A DNA stretch of 64,000 nucleotides from contig JANWUR010000004.1 of the NCBI GenBank assembly GCA_024958655.1, forward strand, positions 124,001-188,000. The letters are read 5' to 3'. This document shows positions 28,535 to 36,443 of the stretch, piece by piece. Origin of the DNA: Cyanobium sp. FGCU6 (GTDB lineage Bacteria > Cyanobacteriota > Cyanobacteriia > PCC-6307 > Cyanobiaceae). Each line of letters opens with the position of its first letter. The stretch's first letter is position 1. Both the position numbers and the translations under genes were made by a program. The notes under the pieces are model-generated. The model had not been told where the DNA came from, ran no database searches, and saw nothing but the letters and a program-made list of their open reading frames with translations.

Positions 28535-28552
28535 GGGCTCCGGATGGTGAGA

Positions 28553-29575
28553 ATGGCCGCATCATCCCGGAGCCAATCCTTGTCTGCCCTCACGCGCTGC
28601 CTGGAGGAGGAGGCCGCCGCCATCGCGGCCAGTGCCCAGCGTCTCGATCCCCACCAGGTGGAGGCCGCCCTGCAGCTGCTGGATCGCGCTGCCGATGGCC
28701 GTGCCAAGCTGGTGATCACAGGGGTGGGCAAGAGCGGGATCGTGGCGCGCAAGATCGCCGCCACCTTCTCCTCGATCGGGCTGATGGCGATCTATCTCAA
28801 TCCCCTCGATGCGCTGCATGGCGACCTCGGGGTGGTGGCACCCGACGACGTGACCCTGCTGCTCTCCAACAGCGGCGAGACCCAGGAGCTGCTGGAGATC
28901 CTGCCTCACCTCAAACGTCGGGGCACCGGCCGCATCGCCCTGGTGGGGCGACTGGAATCGAGCCTGGCCCGCGCTTGCGACGTGGTGCTCGACGGGTCTG
29001 TGGACCGGGAGGTATGCCCCCTGAACCTGGCGCCCACGGCCAGCACAGCCGTGGCCATGGCCATCGGCGATGCCCTGGCGGCCGTGTGGATGGAGCGGCG
29101 CGGCATCTCCCCCCAGGACTTCGCCCTCAACCACCCGGCCGGCTCGCTGGGCAGGCAGCTCACTCTCACCGCCGCCGACCTGATGGTGCCGGTGGCCCGG
29201 CTGGCGCCGCTGCAAGCCGGCACGCCGCTGCCGGAGGTGATCGCCCACCTCACCGCCGACGGAGTCGGTGCCTGCTGGGTGGCCCGCGACGATGACGGGC
29301 ATCGGCTGCAGGGCCTGATCACCGACGGCGATCTGCGGCGGGCGCTCCAGACCCATGGGGCGGAGACCTGGAACCGCCTCACGGCAGCCGACCTGATGAC
29401 GGCAGATCCGATCACGATCGGCGACGACACCCTGGCGATCGAGGCCCTGGCCCAGATGGAGCGCAACCGGCGCAAGGCGATCGGCGTGCTGCCGGTGGTC
29501 ACCGGGGCGCAGACGATGCTCGGCCTGCTGCGCCTCCACGATCTGGTGCAGGCAGGTCTGACCACGGGTGCCTGA
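28553..29575 (+). CDS. kdsD: D-arabinose-5-phosphate isomerase
   Basis: 340-residue KpsF/GutQ-type enzyme converting ribulose 5-phosphate to arabinose 5-phosphate, the first step to Kdo. The SIS domain (about 35-190) shows VITGVGKSGIVARKIAATF, LNPLDALHGDLG, LLSNSGETQEL and NLAPTASTA, then FALNHPAGSLGR. Two CBS domains follow (about 205-335). The ATG at 28553 is chosen; an in-frame ATG at 28544 is possible. It is divergent from cca and followed at once by an acyltransferase gene. Confidence 0.94.
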   Translation: MAASSRSQSLSALTRCLEEEAAAIAASAQRLDPHQVEAALQLLDRAADGRAKLVITGVGKSGIVARKIAATFSSIGLMAIYLNPLDALHGDLGVVAPDDVTLLLSNSGETQELLEILPHLKRRGTGRIALVGRLESSLARACDVVLDGSVDREVCPLNLAPTASTAVAMAIGDALAAVWMERRGISPQDFALNHPAGSLGRQLTLTAADLMVPVARLAPLQAGTPLPEVIAHLTADGVGACWVARDDDGHRLQGLITDGDLRRALQTHGAETWNRLTAADLMTADPITIGDDTLAIEALAQMERNRRKAIGVLPVVTGAQTMLGLLRLHDLVQAGLTTGA

Positions 29576-29579
29576 CCGG

Positions 29580-30659
29580 ATGAATGGAACCCAAGCGGTG
29601 GATCCGGCGCCCCAGGCCGGGCGAAACGCCGCAATCGATCTGCTGCGCGGCAGCAGCATGCTCTACATCGTGGGCTTCTGGCACCTGCTGGGCTATGTCG
29701 ACGGCATCGATGGTTACAAGAACGCCGTCACCTATCCCCTCACCATTGCCGTCCTTGGCCTTTTCACGCTGATGGCCGGCTGCCTGGCCGGCGGGCGGGA
29801 GGTTCGCAGAGGTTCTGATCTCTTTCAGTACTACCGTGCCCGCGCCCGTCGCATCCTGCCGCCCTACGCGCTGGCCGTGGTGCTGTTCGTGCCCACGGGA
29901 CTGCTGCGATGGCCTGATGTGCCCAGGGGACTGCTGCTGCTGCCGGCCTTCGATGGCGATCCGCTGCGCACGCTCTGGTACGTCAACATCCTGGTGCTCT
30001 GCTATGTCCTGGCCCCCCTGCTGCTGATGCTGCGCCATCGGCTGCAGGCCTCCGGAGCCAGCCGGGCCTGGGCCCTGGGCCTGGCGGCCGGATGCAGTGC
30101 TCTCGCCCTGGCCCTGCTGGTGCGGCTCTGCCCCGGGCTCGATCCCCGCTTCACCCTCTATTTCCCGGCCTTCGCCACGGGACTGCTCCTGGCCCGACCC
30201 CTGCTCGACCCGCAGCGCAGGGCCCTCACCGGCTTCCAACAGGTGGGCCTGATGACAGTGGCGGTGGCAAGCGTGGCCCTCACCGTCGGCGTAGACGGCC
30301 GTGACTTCGAAACCAGCCTGCGCGCACTGCCGATGGCCACGGTCGTTCCTGCTCTGGTGGTGCTCGCCTGCACCCGCCGCTGGCAGCGGCTGAACCTGCC
30401 CAGGTGGCTGCAGGCCGTGAGCTACGCCAGCTATTTCATGTACCTCTTCCATCGCCCGATCCTGCGGTTCGTGACCGACACGGCCGTCGGCCTCTCGGTG
30501 CCCCAGCCCTGGCCCCTGCTGCTGATCCTTCTCGCCGTCGGCATGCCCCTGGTGGTGGCGATCTCCTGGTGGGGGCAGCGGCTCTACGACCAGAGCCTGA
30601 AGGCCTCATCGCGGGCGGCGAACCACTCGGCCGCCAACACACCACCGCTGGTGCGGTAA
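29580..30659 (+). CDS. Acyltransferase family 3 membrane protein
   Basis: 359-residue polytopic membrane acyltransferase, of the kind that O-acetylates or otherwise acylates surface polysaccharides. The N-terminal RNAAIDLLRGSSMLYIVGFWHLL carries the usual R near the first helix and a His in the second half, RARRILPPYALAVVLFVP matches the family's RR-P segment, and about ten hydrophobic helices follow. A GTG at 29568, overlapping kdsD, is an alternative start. The last 76 bases overlap the convergent glycosyltransferase gene. Confidence 0.82.
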   Translation: MNGTQAVDPAPQAGRNAAIDLLRGSSMLYIVGFWHLLGYVDGIDGYKNAVTYPLTIAVLGLFTLMAGCLAGGREVRRGSDLFQYYRARARRILPPYALAVVLFVPTGLLRWPDVPRGLLLLPAFDGDPLRTLWYVNILVLCYVLAPLLLMLRHRLQASGASRAWALGLAAGCSALALALLVRLCPGLDPRFTLYFPAFATGLLLARPLLDPQRRALTGFQQVGLMTVAVASVALTVGVDGRDFETSLRALPMATVVPALVVLACTRRWQRLNLPRWLQAVSYASYFMYLFHRPILRFVTDTAVGLSVPQPWPLLLILLAVGMPLVVAISWWGQRLYDQSLKASSRAANHSAANTPPLVR

Positions 30660-31291
30660 TCGCGGAACCAGGGGCCGCCCAGGGTCCAGTGCACCAAGGC
30701 AGCCCCTCCCTGGGACGCCGGCTCCGGCCGGGGCGGCTGCACGTCGATCAGGTGGTTCCAGCGCTCGATCGGCAGGGCGCCGATCTCGTGGTCACCGGCG
30801 AGCCATTCCATGCGGTGCAGCTGCAGGCCGGAGACCGAGTTGACAAAGTCGGGGGTGAGGGCGGTGCAGCGGGCGCAGTTGAACAGCATCAGCGAGCTCC
30901 AGTTCTTCTTCTCGTAGCGGGTCTGCAGCGCCCCGAGGAACTTCACGTCTTCACGGGGCACGTGATCGTGCTGCACGCACTGCAGGGCATAGCGCTCATC
31001 CCTCAGGGCCCACAGCTCGGCGATGTCGCCGCGGGCGAGCATGTCGCAGTCCATGAAGATCGCCCAGCCCTTGTAGTCCATCAGGCAGGGCACCAGGAAG
31101 CGGCTGAACGAGAACTCGGTGCTCTGGCGGGGATCCCGCTCCCGCCGGTAGAGGCCCTCGAGCTGACGAGCCACGATCGGGGTGAGCGCCAGGGGCTGGG
31201 AACTGTGCTGGTAGAGGCTGTCGATCAGCACGTTCACAGCCGCCCGCTCGTGGGGGTCGTAGCCGATGAACACGGGAATGGGCAGGGCCAT
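30584..31291 (-). CDS. Family-8-like glycosyltransferase, copy A
   Basis: 235-residue GT-A-fold protein resembling glycosyltransferase family 8. It has the N-terminal PVFIGYDPHERAAVNVLIDS, a FSRFLVP helix, and the metal-binding GWAIFMDCDMLARGDI (DxD as DCD at about 79-81), plus LAGDHEIG and VHWTLGGPW near the end. The sugar is unknown. It is closely related to the gene at 38427-39146, in both protein and DNA. It follows kdsB on the same strand, with an AT-rich probable promoter in between, and its end overlaps the acyltransferase gene. Confidence 0.85.
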   Translation of the reverse strand: MALPIPVFIGYDPHERAAVNVLIDSLYQHSSQPLALTPIVARQLEGLYRRERDPRQSTEFSFSRFLVPCLMDYKGWAIFMDCDMLARGDIAELWALRDERYALQCVQHDHVPREDVKFLGALQTRYEKKNWSSLMLFNCARCTALTPDFVNSVSGLQLHRMEWLAGDHEIGALPIERWNHLIDVQPPRPEPASQGGAALVHWTLGGPWFRDYRTSGGVLAAEWFAARDEAFRLWS

Positions 31292-31340
31292 GGAGAAGAT
31301 GCGGGCGACGATCGGGGGCCATCGCCCGCAGGGGAGCGAG

Positions 31341-31380
31341 GCTTCATTGTAAGCATTGTACTATGATGTCGTTATGAAGC
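31341..31380. promoter_or_regulatory. AT-rich island with inverted and direct repeats upstream of copy-A glycosyltransferase
   Basis: GCTTCAT (31341-31347) and ATGAAGC (31374-31380) form a perfect inverted repeat; inside it CATTGTA occurs twice in direct order (31345-31351 and 31354-31360). On the minus strand these repeats give TACAAT -10 boxes about 55 bases before the glycosyltransferase ATG. This is the most AT-rich spot nearby. Confidence 0.4.
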
Positions 31381-31426
31381 AGGGTGGGAGTGCCGAGGGC
31401 TCCTACGCCGGGCCGACGGCCCAGGA

Positions 31427-32200
31427 TCAGCCCGCCTCGGCCGCCGCGATCGTGCGGGCCTGCGCCAGCTGCTCGGCCGTGTCCACCGACAGGGATTCCC
31501 CCTCCACCGTGAAGGTGCCGATGCCGATGCCCGCCTCCAGCAGCCTCAGCTGCTCCAGCTTCTCGATCTCCTCCAGCGGCGAGTGTGGGAGATCGTTCCA
31601 GCGGGCCAGCACATCGGCCCGGTAGCCGTAGATGCCCACATGGCCCCAGAAGGGCGCATGGGCATGCCACTCGGCCGGATCCACACCGCGCACGTGGGGG
31701 ATCGCCGAGCGGGAGAAGTAGAGCGCTCGCCCGTCGGCGGACACCAGGGTCTTGACCACGTTGGGATTGTGCACCTTGTCGGCGCCCATCCGGTACACCG
31801 GCGTCAGCACCTCCGTGGCGGGCCCCCGCCGCTCGAACTCCGCCGCCATCGCATCGATCGCCTGCGGATCGATGAACGGCTGGTCACCCTGCACGTTGAG
31901 GATCACCGTCTCGCCAGCCGTCGCCCCGGCCAGAGCCACGATCGGCTCCACCACCGAGGCGATGCGCTCGCTGCCGGAGGCGCAGGCGGGGCTGGTGGCC
32001 AGGGCCTCGAAGCCCCAGTCCGCCGCCGCGGCGATCAGCTCATCGCTGTCGGTGCAGAGCACCACCGCCTCGGGCCGGCGGGCCTGACGGCAGCGCTCCA
32101 GCACCCGCCGCAGCATCGGGCGGCCACCGATGTCGGCCATCACCTTGCCCGGCAGGCGCGAAGACTCCAGCCGCGCCGGCACCGCCACGACGAACCGCAT
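31427..32200 (-). CDS. kdsB: CMP-Kdo synthetase (3-deoxy-manno-octulosonate cytidylyltransferase)
   Basis: 257-residue enzyme activating Kdo with CTP. The nucleotide-binding N-terminus VAVPARLESSRLPGKVMADI, then ILNVQGDQPFIDP, SRSAIPHVRG, HVGIYGYRADVL and SPLEEIEKLEQLRLLE are all typical of KdsB and separate it from sialic-acid CMP synthetases. It lies 55 bases downstream of the HIT gene on the same strand. Confidence 0.95.
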   Translation of the reverse strand: MRFVVAVPARLESSRLPGKVMADIGGRPMLRRVLERCRQARRPEAVVLCTDSDELIAAAADWGFEALATSPACASGSERIASVVEPIVALAGATAGETVILNVQGDQPFIDPQAIDAMAAEFERRGPATEVLTPVYRMGADKVHNPNVVKTLVSADGRALYFSRSAIPHVRGVDPAEWHAHAPFWGHVGIYGYRADVLARWNDLPHSPLEEIEKLEQLRLLEAGIGIGTFTVEGESLSVDTAEQLAQARTIAAAEAG

Positions 32201-32255
32201 CCCTTCTGAGCGCCGATCTGGCGGAGCTTACGGCTCCCCCCCTCACTCACCAGGC

Positions 32256-32711
32256 TCACCAGGCGGCCGTGGCCTCCCGCGCCCGCGCCACCAGCTGGGC
32301 CACCAGCTCCGGATCAGCGGCCGTGCGCCCGCCGCCGGCGACCTGGCGGTAGAGGTCGGCCACACCCCAGCTCTCGGTAGCGGCATCGGCACCGTGGCGG
32401 GGGATCAGATGCAGGTGGAAATGGCGCGCACCCTCCCCGAAGGCGATCGCATACACCCGCTCGCAGCCGGTGAGGTCGCGCACCAGGGCGCTGGAGCGCT
32501 GCAGCATCGGGCCCAGGTCGGCGCATTCGGTGGCGTCAAAGTCGATCGCCCCCCCCACATGGCGCAGGCTGTCGAGCACCAGCCAGCCGGGCAGCGGCGC
32601 CGGCAGGGGATGGTGGCGCAGCAGCCAGACACCGCCGCGGTGGATCTGCTGCTCAGCACCGGCGGCTCCGGCGTGAATGCGGCAGACGCCGCAGGGGGTG
32701 GATTCGGCCAT
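32256..32711 (-). CDS. HIT family nucleotide hydrolase
   Basis: 151-residue HIT-fold protein. The catalytic histidine triad is in ARHFHLHLIPRH at about residues 95-100. CGVC near the N-terminus may bind zinc, as in many HIT proteins. Relatives hydrolyse dinucleoside polyphosphates or AMP conjugates; the substrate is not known here. It is first on a likely HIT-kdsB transcript and divergent from a GT2 gene. Confidence 0.88.
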   Translation of the reverse strand: MAESTPCGVCRIHAGAAGAEQQIHRGGVWLLRHHPLPAPLPGWLVLDSLRHVGGAIDFDATECADLGPMLQRSSALVRDLTGCERVYAIAFGEGARHFHLHLIPRHGADAATESWGVADLYRQVAGGGRTAADPELVAQLVARAREATAAW

Positions 32712-32785
32712 GCGCCAAGCTTGACCCAGAACCGGCCGCGCCCATCGCTCTCCCCGCCACCCCCTCTGCCAGCGACGACGGCCTG

Positions 32786-33655
32786 GTGGTGGTGACCGTG
32801 GCCTACGACAGCGGCGCCGTTCTGCCCGGCCTCGCCACCGACCTGGCCCGGCAGTCGCGGCCCCCCGAAGCCTGGCTCGTGGTGGACAACAGCCCGCTGA
32901 GCGCGCCGCTGGCGGTGGAGACCCTGGCGGCCCCAGGCCTGGCAGTGCGCCCCCTCAGCGGCGGCGAGGGCGAGGGGTTCGGCGCCGGCTGCAACCGCGC
33001 CCTCGAGCGGCTGGACGCCGAAGGCTGGCGCGGCTGGGTGTGGCTGCTCAACCCTGACACCGCCCTGCCCCGCGGCCATGAGCTGGCCCAGCTGCTGGCG
33101 ACGCTGGCCGCGCTGCCGGCCATGGCCCTGGTGGGCACCGCCGTGGACGACGGCCATGGCGGCACCGAGGCAAGCGGCGGCTGGATCGACCCCGGCCTGG
33201 CCTTCCGCCGCCGCGGCCTCGTGGCCGCCCATCGGCAGCGGCAGCAGCCCCTGGCGGTGGACTGGCTGAGCGGCTGCAGCCTGGTGCTGCGGCCCAGCGC
33301 CCATCAACCGCCGGCCCGCTTCGATCCCCGCTTCCCCCTCTACTACGAGGACATGGATCTCTGCCTGCGCCAGCGGGCCCTCGGGGCTCCGGTGATCTGG
33401 CTGCCGACGCCTGCGGTGCTGCACCGCCGCGGCACTGGCAGCGCCGCCCCCGGTCCGCGCCGGATCCGGCTCTCCACGCTGGGCTATCTGCGGTTCCTGA
33501 GGCGCCATACCCCATCCTGGGTGTTGGCGCTGCGCACCGCCCGGCTACTGCTGCTCAGCCTGCTGCGCCTGCCGCTGCGCCCCCGCCGCAGCCTCGCCGC
33601 CCTGCAGGCCGGCGCCACCGTGCTCATCGAAGCCCTGCGGGGCCTGCCCGCCTGA
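32786..33655 (+). CDS. Glycosyltransferase family 2
   Basis: 289-residue GT-A glycosyltransferase of the rhamnosyltransferase-like GT2 group. It has VVVTVAYDSGAVL, the donor-site NNS/GCNRAL segment, WVWLLNPDTALP (DxD equivalent), and the later LYYEDMDLCLRQRALG (ED acceptor site). A basic C-terminal stretch rich in Arg and Leu may associate with the membrane. Three GTG codons in a row start the frame; 32786 is used. The GT4 gene begins 6 bases after its stop. Confidence 0.88.
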   Translation: MVVTVAYDSGAVLPGLATDLARQSRPPEAWLVVDNSPLSAPLAVETLAAPGLAVRPLSGGEGEGFGAGCNRALERLDAEGWRGWVWLLNPDTALPRGHELAQLLATLAALPAMALVGTAVDDGHGGTEASGGWIDPGLAFRRRGLVAAHRQRQQPLAVDWLSGCSLVLRPSAHQPPARFDPRFPLYYEDMDLCLRQRALGAPVIWLPTPAVLHRRGTGSAAPGPRRIRLSTLGYLRFLRRHTPSWVLALRTARLLLLSLLRLPLRPRRSLAALQAGATVLIEALRGLPA

Positions 33656-33660
33656 GGTCG

Positions 33661-34743
33661 ATGTCCCGTCCCACGCCCCTGGCCCTGTTCAACGGCAGCT
33701 ACCTCAGCCGCAAGCCCACCGGCATCGGCGTGGTGGCTCGCGATCTGGTCGGCGCCCTCGATCCAGGGCGGGTGCCGCTGCTCGATCCGCTCGGGCTGGG
33801 CCGCCGCGGCAGCCTGCCGATCCCGGCCACCCTCTCGCCCGAACACGGCCGCCGCGGCCACTGGGCCCGGCTGGTGTGGACCCAGAACGAACTGCCGAAG
33901 CTGCTGCGCCGCCACGGCGCTCCCCTGCTGCTCTCGCCCCTGCCCGAGGCGCCGCTGCTGAAGGGGGTGCGCTCGGTGGTGCTCGCCCACGACCTGCTGC
34001 CGCTGCGCTATCCCCAACTCACGCCCCTCCTGGCCTATCACCTCGCCTACGTACCGTTGGTGCTGCACCGTGCCGTGCGGGTGCTGTGCAACTCGGAGGC
34101 CACCGCCCGGGAGGTGCACCAGCGGCTGGGTGTTCCGGCACGCCGGCTGATCCCGATCCGGCTGGGCTTCGATCCGGGGCTGCTGCGGCCCCTGGGCCTG
34201 GAGCGGCAGCCCTTCTTCCTGGTGCTGGGCCGCCACGACCCCCACAAGAACCTGGAGCGGGCGCTGCGGGCCTTCGCGGCCGTGCCCGATCCGCAGGGGG
34301 ACCTGCGCCTGAAACTGGTGGGCCCCCACGACCGCCGCTACACCCCCCGGCTGCAGCAGCTCGCCGGCGAGCTGGGCATCGCCGGCCGCTGCGACTGGCT
34401 GCCCTGGGTGAGCGACGCCGAACGCCTGGAGCTGCTCAACCGCTGCCGCGGCCTGCTGCTGGTGAGCCTGTGGGAGGGCTTCGGACTGCCCGCCCTGGAG
34501 GCGATGGCCTGCGGCGCCCCGGTGATCGCCGCCCGCGCCGGCGCTCTGCCCGAGGTGGTGGGCGAGGCCGGGCTGCTGGTGAATCCACGCGACCCCGCCG
34601 CGATCGCCGCCGCTCTGAGCGATCTGGGCCGCGACGGGGCCCTGGCCAGGCAACTGGAGGCAGCGGGCCCGGCCCGCGCCGCCGGCTTCCGCTGGAATGC
34701 TGCCGCCGCCCAGGTCACCGCCGTGCTGGAGGACTGCGCCTGA
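33661..34743 (+). CDS. Glycosyltransferase family 4 (GT-B)
   Basis: 360-residue GT-B glycosyltransferase. The N-terminal FNGSYLSRKPTGIGVVARDL, VLAHDLLPLRYP, the central LVLGRHDPHKNLERALRAF, and the donor-binding WEGFGLPALEAMACGAPVI with the E-x7-E pair are typical of mannosyl- or rhamnosyl-type GT4 enzymes. It is coupled to the GT2 gene before it and converges on the sulfotransferase gene. Confidence 0.92.
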   Translation: MSRPTPLALFNGSYLSRKPTGIGVVARDLVGALDPGRVPLLDPLGLGRRGSLPIPATLSPEHGRRGHWARLVWTQNELPKLLRRHGAPLLLSPLPEAPLLKGVRSVVLAHDLLPLRYPQLTPLLAYHLAYVPLVLHRAVRVLCNSEATAREVHQRLGVPARRLIPIRLGFDPGLLRPLGLERQPFFLVLGRHDPHKNLERALRAFAAVPDPQGDLRLKLVGPHDRRYTPRLQQLAGELGIAGRCDWLPWVSDAERLELLNRCRGLLLVSLWEGFGLPALEAMACGAPVIAARAGALPEVVGEAGLLVNPRDPAAIAAALSDLGRDGALARQLEAAGPARAAGFRWNAAAAQVTAVLEDCA

Positions 34744-34781
34744 GGGGCTGAGGGACCCGGGGCGCGGGCGACGGATTGCCG

Positions 34782-35474
34782 TCAGAGGCCGCTGAGCTTG
34801 CTGTGCAGGGCCACGTCGAGGCGGGCGCGCTGCAGCGAACGGTCGAGGAAGCGGTAATCCTTGCGGTACACCTGCCTGGCCTTCGCTTCCAGCTCGGGAG
34901 TGTAGAAGCTGCCGTAAGGGGGGCATTGACCGCCCTTGATGAGGTCCCTGAGTTGATCGCGCCCCAGCTGGGCAGGGGCCACCGAGGCCAGCTCCACCCC
35001 CACCCTGGCTGCTGCCTGCCGGTCGCCGCGCACCCGGAACGGCATCGCCACCTCGGTGCCGCAGAGGCCATTCACATAGCGGCAGAGGGGTTCGAGGTCG
35101 TCGGCATCGAAGACCCGATCGAACCGCCTCCAGCGGTAGCGGCTGCGCTGGGGCTTGAAGTGGACCTTGTCCACACAGCGGAAGCGGTGGAGGTGGAGTT
35201 CGTCGACGAAATCGGCGAAGGTCCCGAGCCGGGCGTCAGGGCAGAGCCGCAGCGATGCCTCCCGGTAGCGGCTGTGCTCCACGTACTTGTTGAGGTAAGC
35301 GCTGACCAGGCGCCGCAGTGGATTGCGGAACACGAACAGCCGCCCATCGCCCACGGGAATGGTGCGGCTCCGCTCCACCTCCCAGGCGAAGTCGGCGACA
35401 CTCCGGCAGGCGGCCTTGGGGGAGGCGCAGATCACCAGGCGGTCGATGCGGCTGACCAGAGCCCTGGGCGCCAT
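34782..35474 (-). CDS. Sulfotransferase family 2-like protein
   Basis: 230-residue carbohydrate-sulfotransferase-like protein. The 5'-phosphosulfate-binding segment is LVICASPKAACRSV (residues 11-24) and the 3'-phosphate-binding segment is LFVFRNPLRRLVSAYLNK, both standard for PAPS-dependent enzymes of this family. The C-terminal FYTPELEAKARQVYRKDYRFL is also typical. The ATG at 35474 puts the PAPS motif near the N-terminus; an in-frame ATG at 35564 adds 30 residues. No signal peptide is seen, so it probably acts in the cytoplasm on a glycan precursor. Confidence 0.85.
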   Translation of the reverse strand: MAPRALVSRIDRLVICASPKAACRSVADFAWEVERSRTIPVGDGRLFVFRNPLRRLVSAYLNKYVEHSRYREASLRLCPDARLGTFADFVDELHLHRFRCVDKVHFKPQRSRYRWRRFDRVFDADDLEPLCRYVNGLCGTEVAMPFRVRGDRQAAARVGVELASVAPAQLGRDQLRDLIKGGQCPPYGSFYTPELEAKARQVYRKDYRFLDRSLQRARLDVALHSKLSGL

Positions 35475-35582
35475 GAAGGGGGTCGAGCCGTGCTCGAACG
35501 TACAAGAGGTTGTGCACGAATTTACCCACAGGGAGAGGCCCCAGGTGTCGACCTGGCCGGGCATGCTCCCTGCACCGGCCTC

Positions 35583-36443
35583 TCATTCGCACCAGATCAC
35601 AGCGGGATCCTCAGCGGCTTCGCCCCGCACGGAGGCCCGCAGCCGTTGATCGGAAGCCGGTGGCAACGCCACCCTCACCACCGATCCGGCCACCCGCCAG
35701 CGCAGGGCGGCCAGCAGCATCAGGCTCTCCCCCACCAGCACCGTCCCCCGCCAGGAGGGCAGCAGCTGCTCGGGGGGGACCTGCAGGCAGGCGTCGCCCT
35801 CCGCCAGCGGCAGGGTCCAGGAGCGCTTGCCCCGGACCGGATGGGGAATCAGCCACCAGGGCCGCGGCAGGGCGGCGGCCTGCTGCTGCAACCGCTCCAC
35901 GCCGGGGGAGTCGATGATCAGGGTCCCCTGCGGCGGCGGGAGCCGGGCAACCAGGGCGCCTTCGGGAAGGTCTTCCGGGCGATCGAACAAGGGGCCCAGA
36001 TCCCGGCAGCGGAAGCGTGCGCACCAGGGAGCCCGCCAGGCCGGGACATCGGAGAAAAGCCAGTAGTCGATTCCTGCGGGGAAGGCCAGGGGATCGACCG
36101 CCCTGGGCACGTCGCGGTACTGATCCAGGCCGTCATCGAGCAACACGAGCCGCCGGGACCTGGCGGTGAGCTGGCGCAGAGCGCGGCCGGCGTTGCGCAG
36201 ATGGGCCAGGCGCAGCTCCCGCACAGCTCCCGCCAGCGCCAGCGGCACCAGCAGCGCCAGGGTCAGGGGGTGCACCGGCAGGCGCAGGGGCCAGAGCCGG
36301 CGGTCCTGGGGCCCGAGCCGCATGCGCCGTGGCTCCCAGATCAGGAGCTCCAGCCCGCCGCCGCCGGCGATCTCCAGGCCGCGCCGCAACCGCCGTGCCG
36401 CCTCCAGATGCACGGCGTTGCTCGCCACGGTCACCCGGATCAC
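35583..36443 (-). CDS. Unassigned protein in glycan island, 286 residues
   Basis: 286 residues, with no family assigned. The first 100 residues resemble a Rossmann-like half (IRVTVASNAVHLEAARRLRRG, then a hydrophobic stretch LTLALLVPLALAG). A central RLVLLDDGLDQYRDVPRAVDP and the Trp-rich WLFSDVPAWRAPWCARFRCRD stand out. The second half has LIIDSPGVERLQQQ and RPWWLIPHPVRGKRSW. This two-lobed layout recalls GT-B polysialyltransferase-like proteins. It overlaps the downstream end of the GT2 gene at 36440 by 4 bases, so it is in that operon. Confidence 0.7.
   Translation of the reverse strand: MIRVTVASNAVHLEAARRLRRGLEIAGGGGLELLIWEPRRMRLGPQDRRLWPLRLPVHPLTLALLVPLALAGAVRELRLAHLRNAGRALRQLTARSRRLVLLDDGLDQYRDVPRAVDPLAFPAGIDYWLFSDVPAWRAPWCARFRCRDLGPLFDRPEDLPEGALVARLPPPQGTLIIDSPGVERLQQQAAALPRPWWLIPHPVRGKRSWTLPLAEGDACLQVPPEQLLPSWRGTVLVGESLMLLAALRWRVAGSVVRVALPPASDQRLRASVRGEAAEDPAVIWCE

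Noticed and set aside
27047-28543. Long plus-strand extension upstream of kdsD, 842 codons in all
   Set aside because: The upstream half is antisense to cca and low in complexity; only the KpsF-type part from 28553 is protein-like.
31356-31625. Plus-strand frame starting MYYDVVMKQ, considered as a decayed HicB-like antitoxin
   Set aside because: Only the first nine residues lie outside the kdsB antisense region and no toxin gene is adjacent; not enough to support a remnant.
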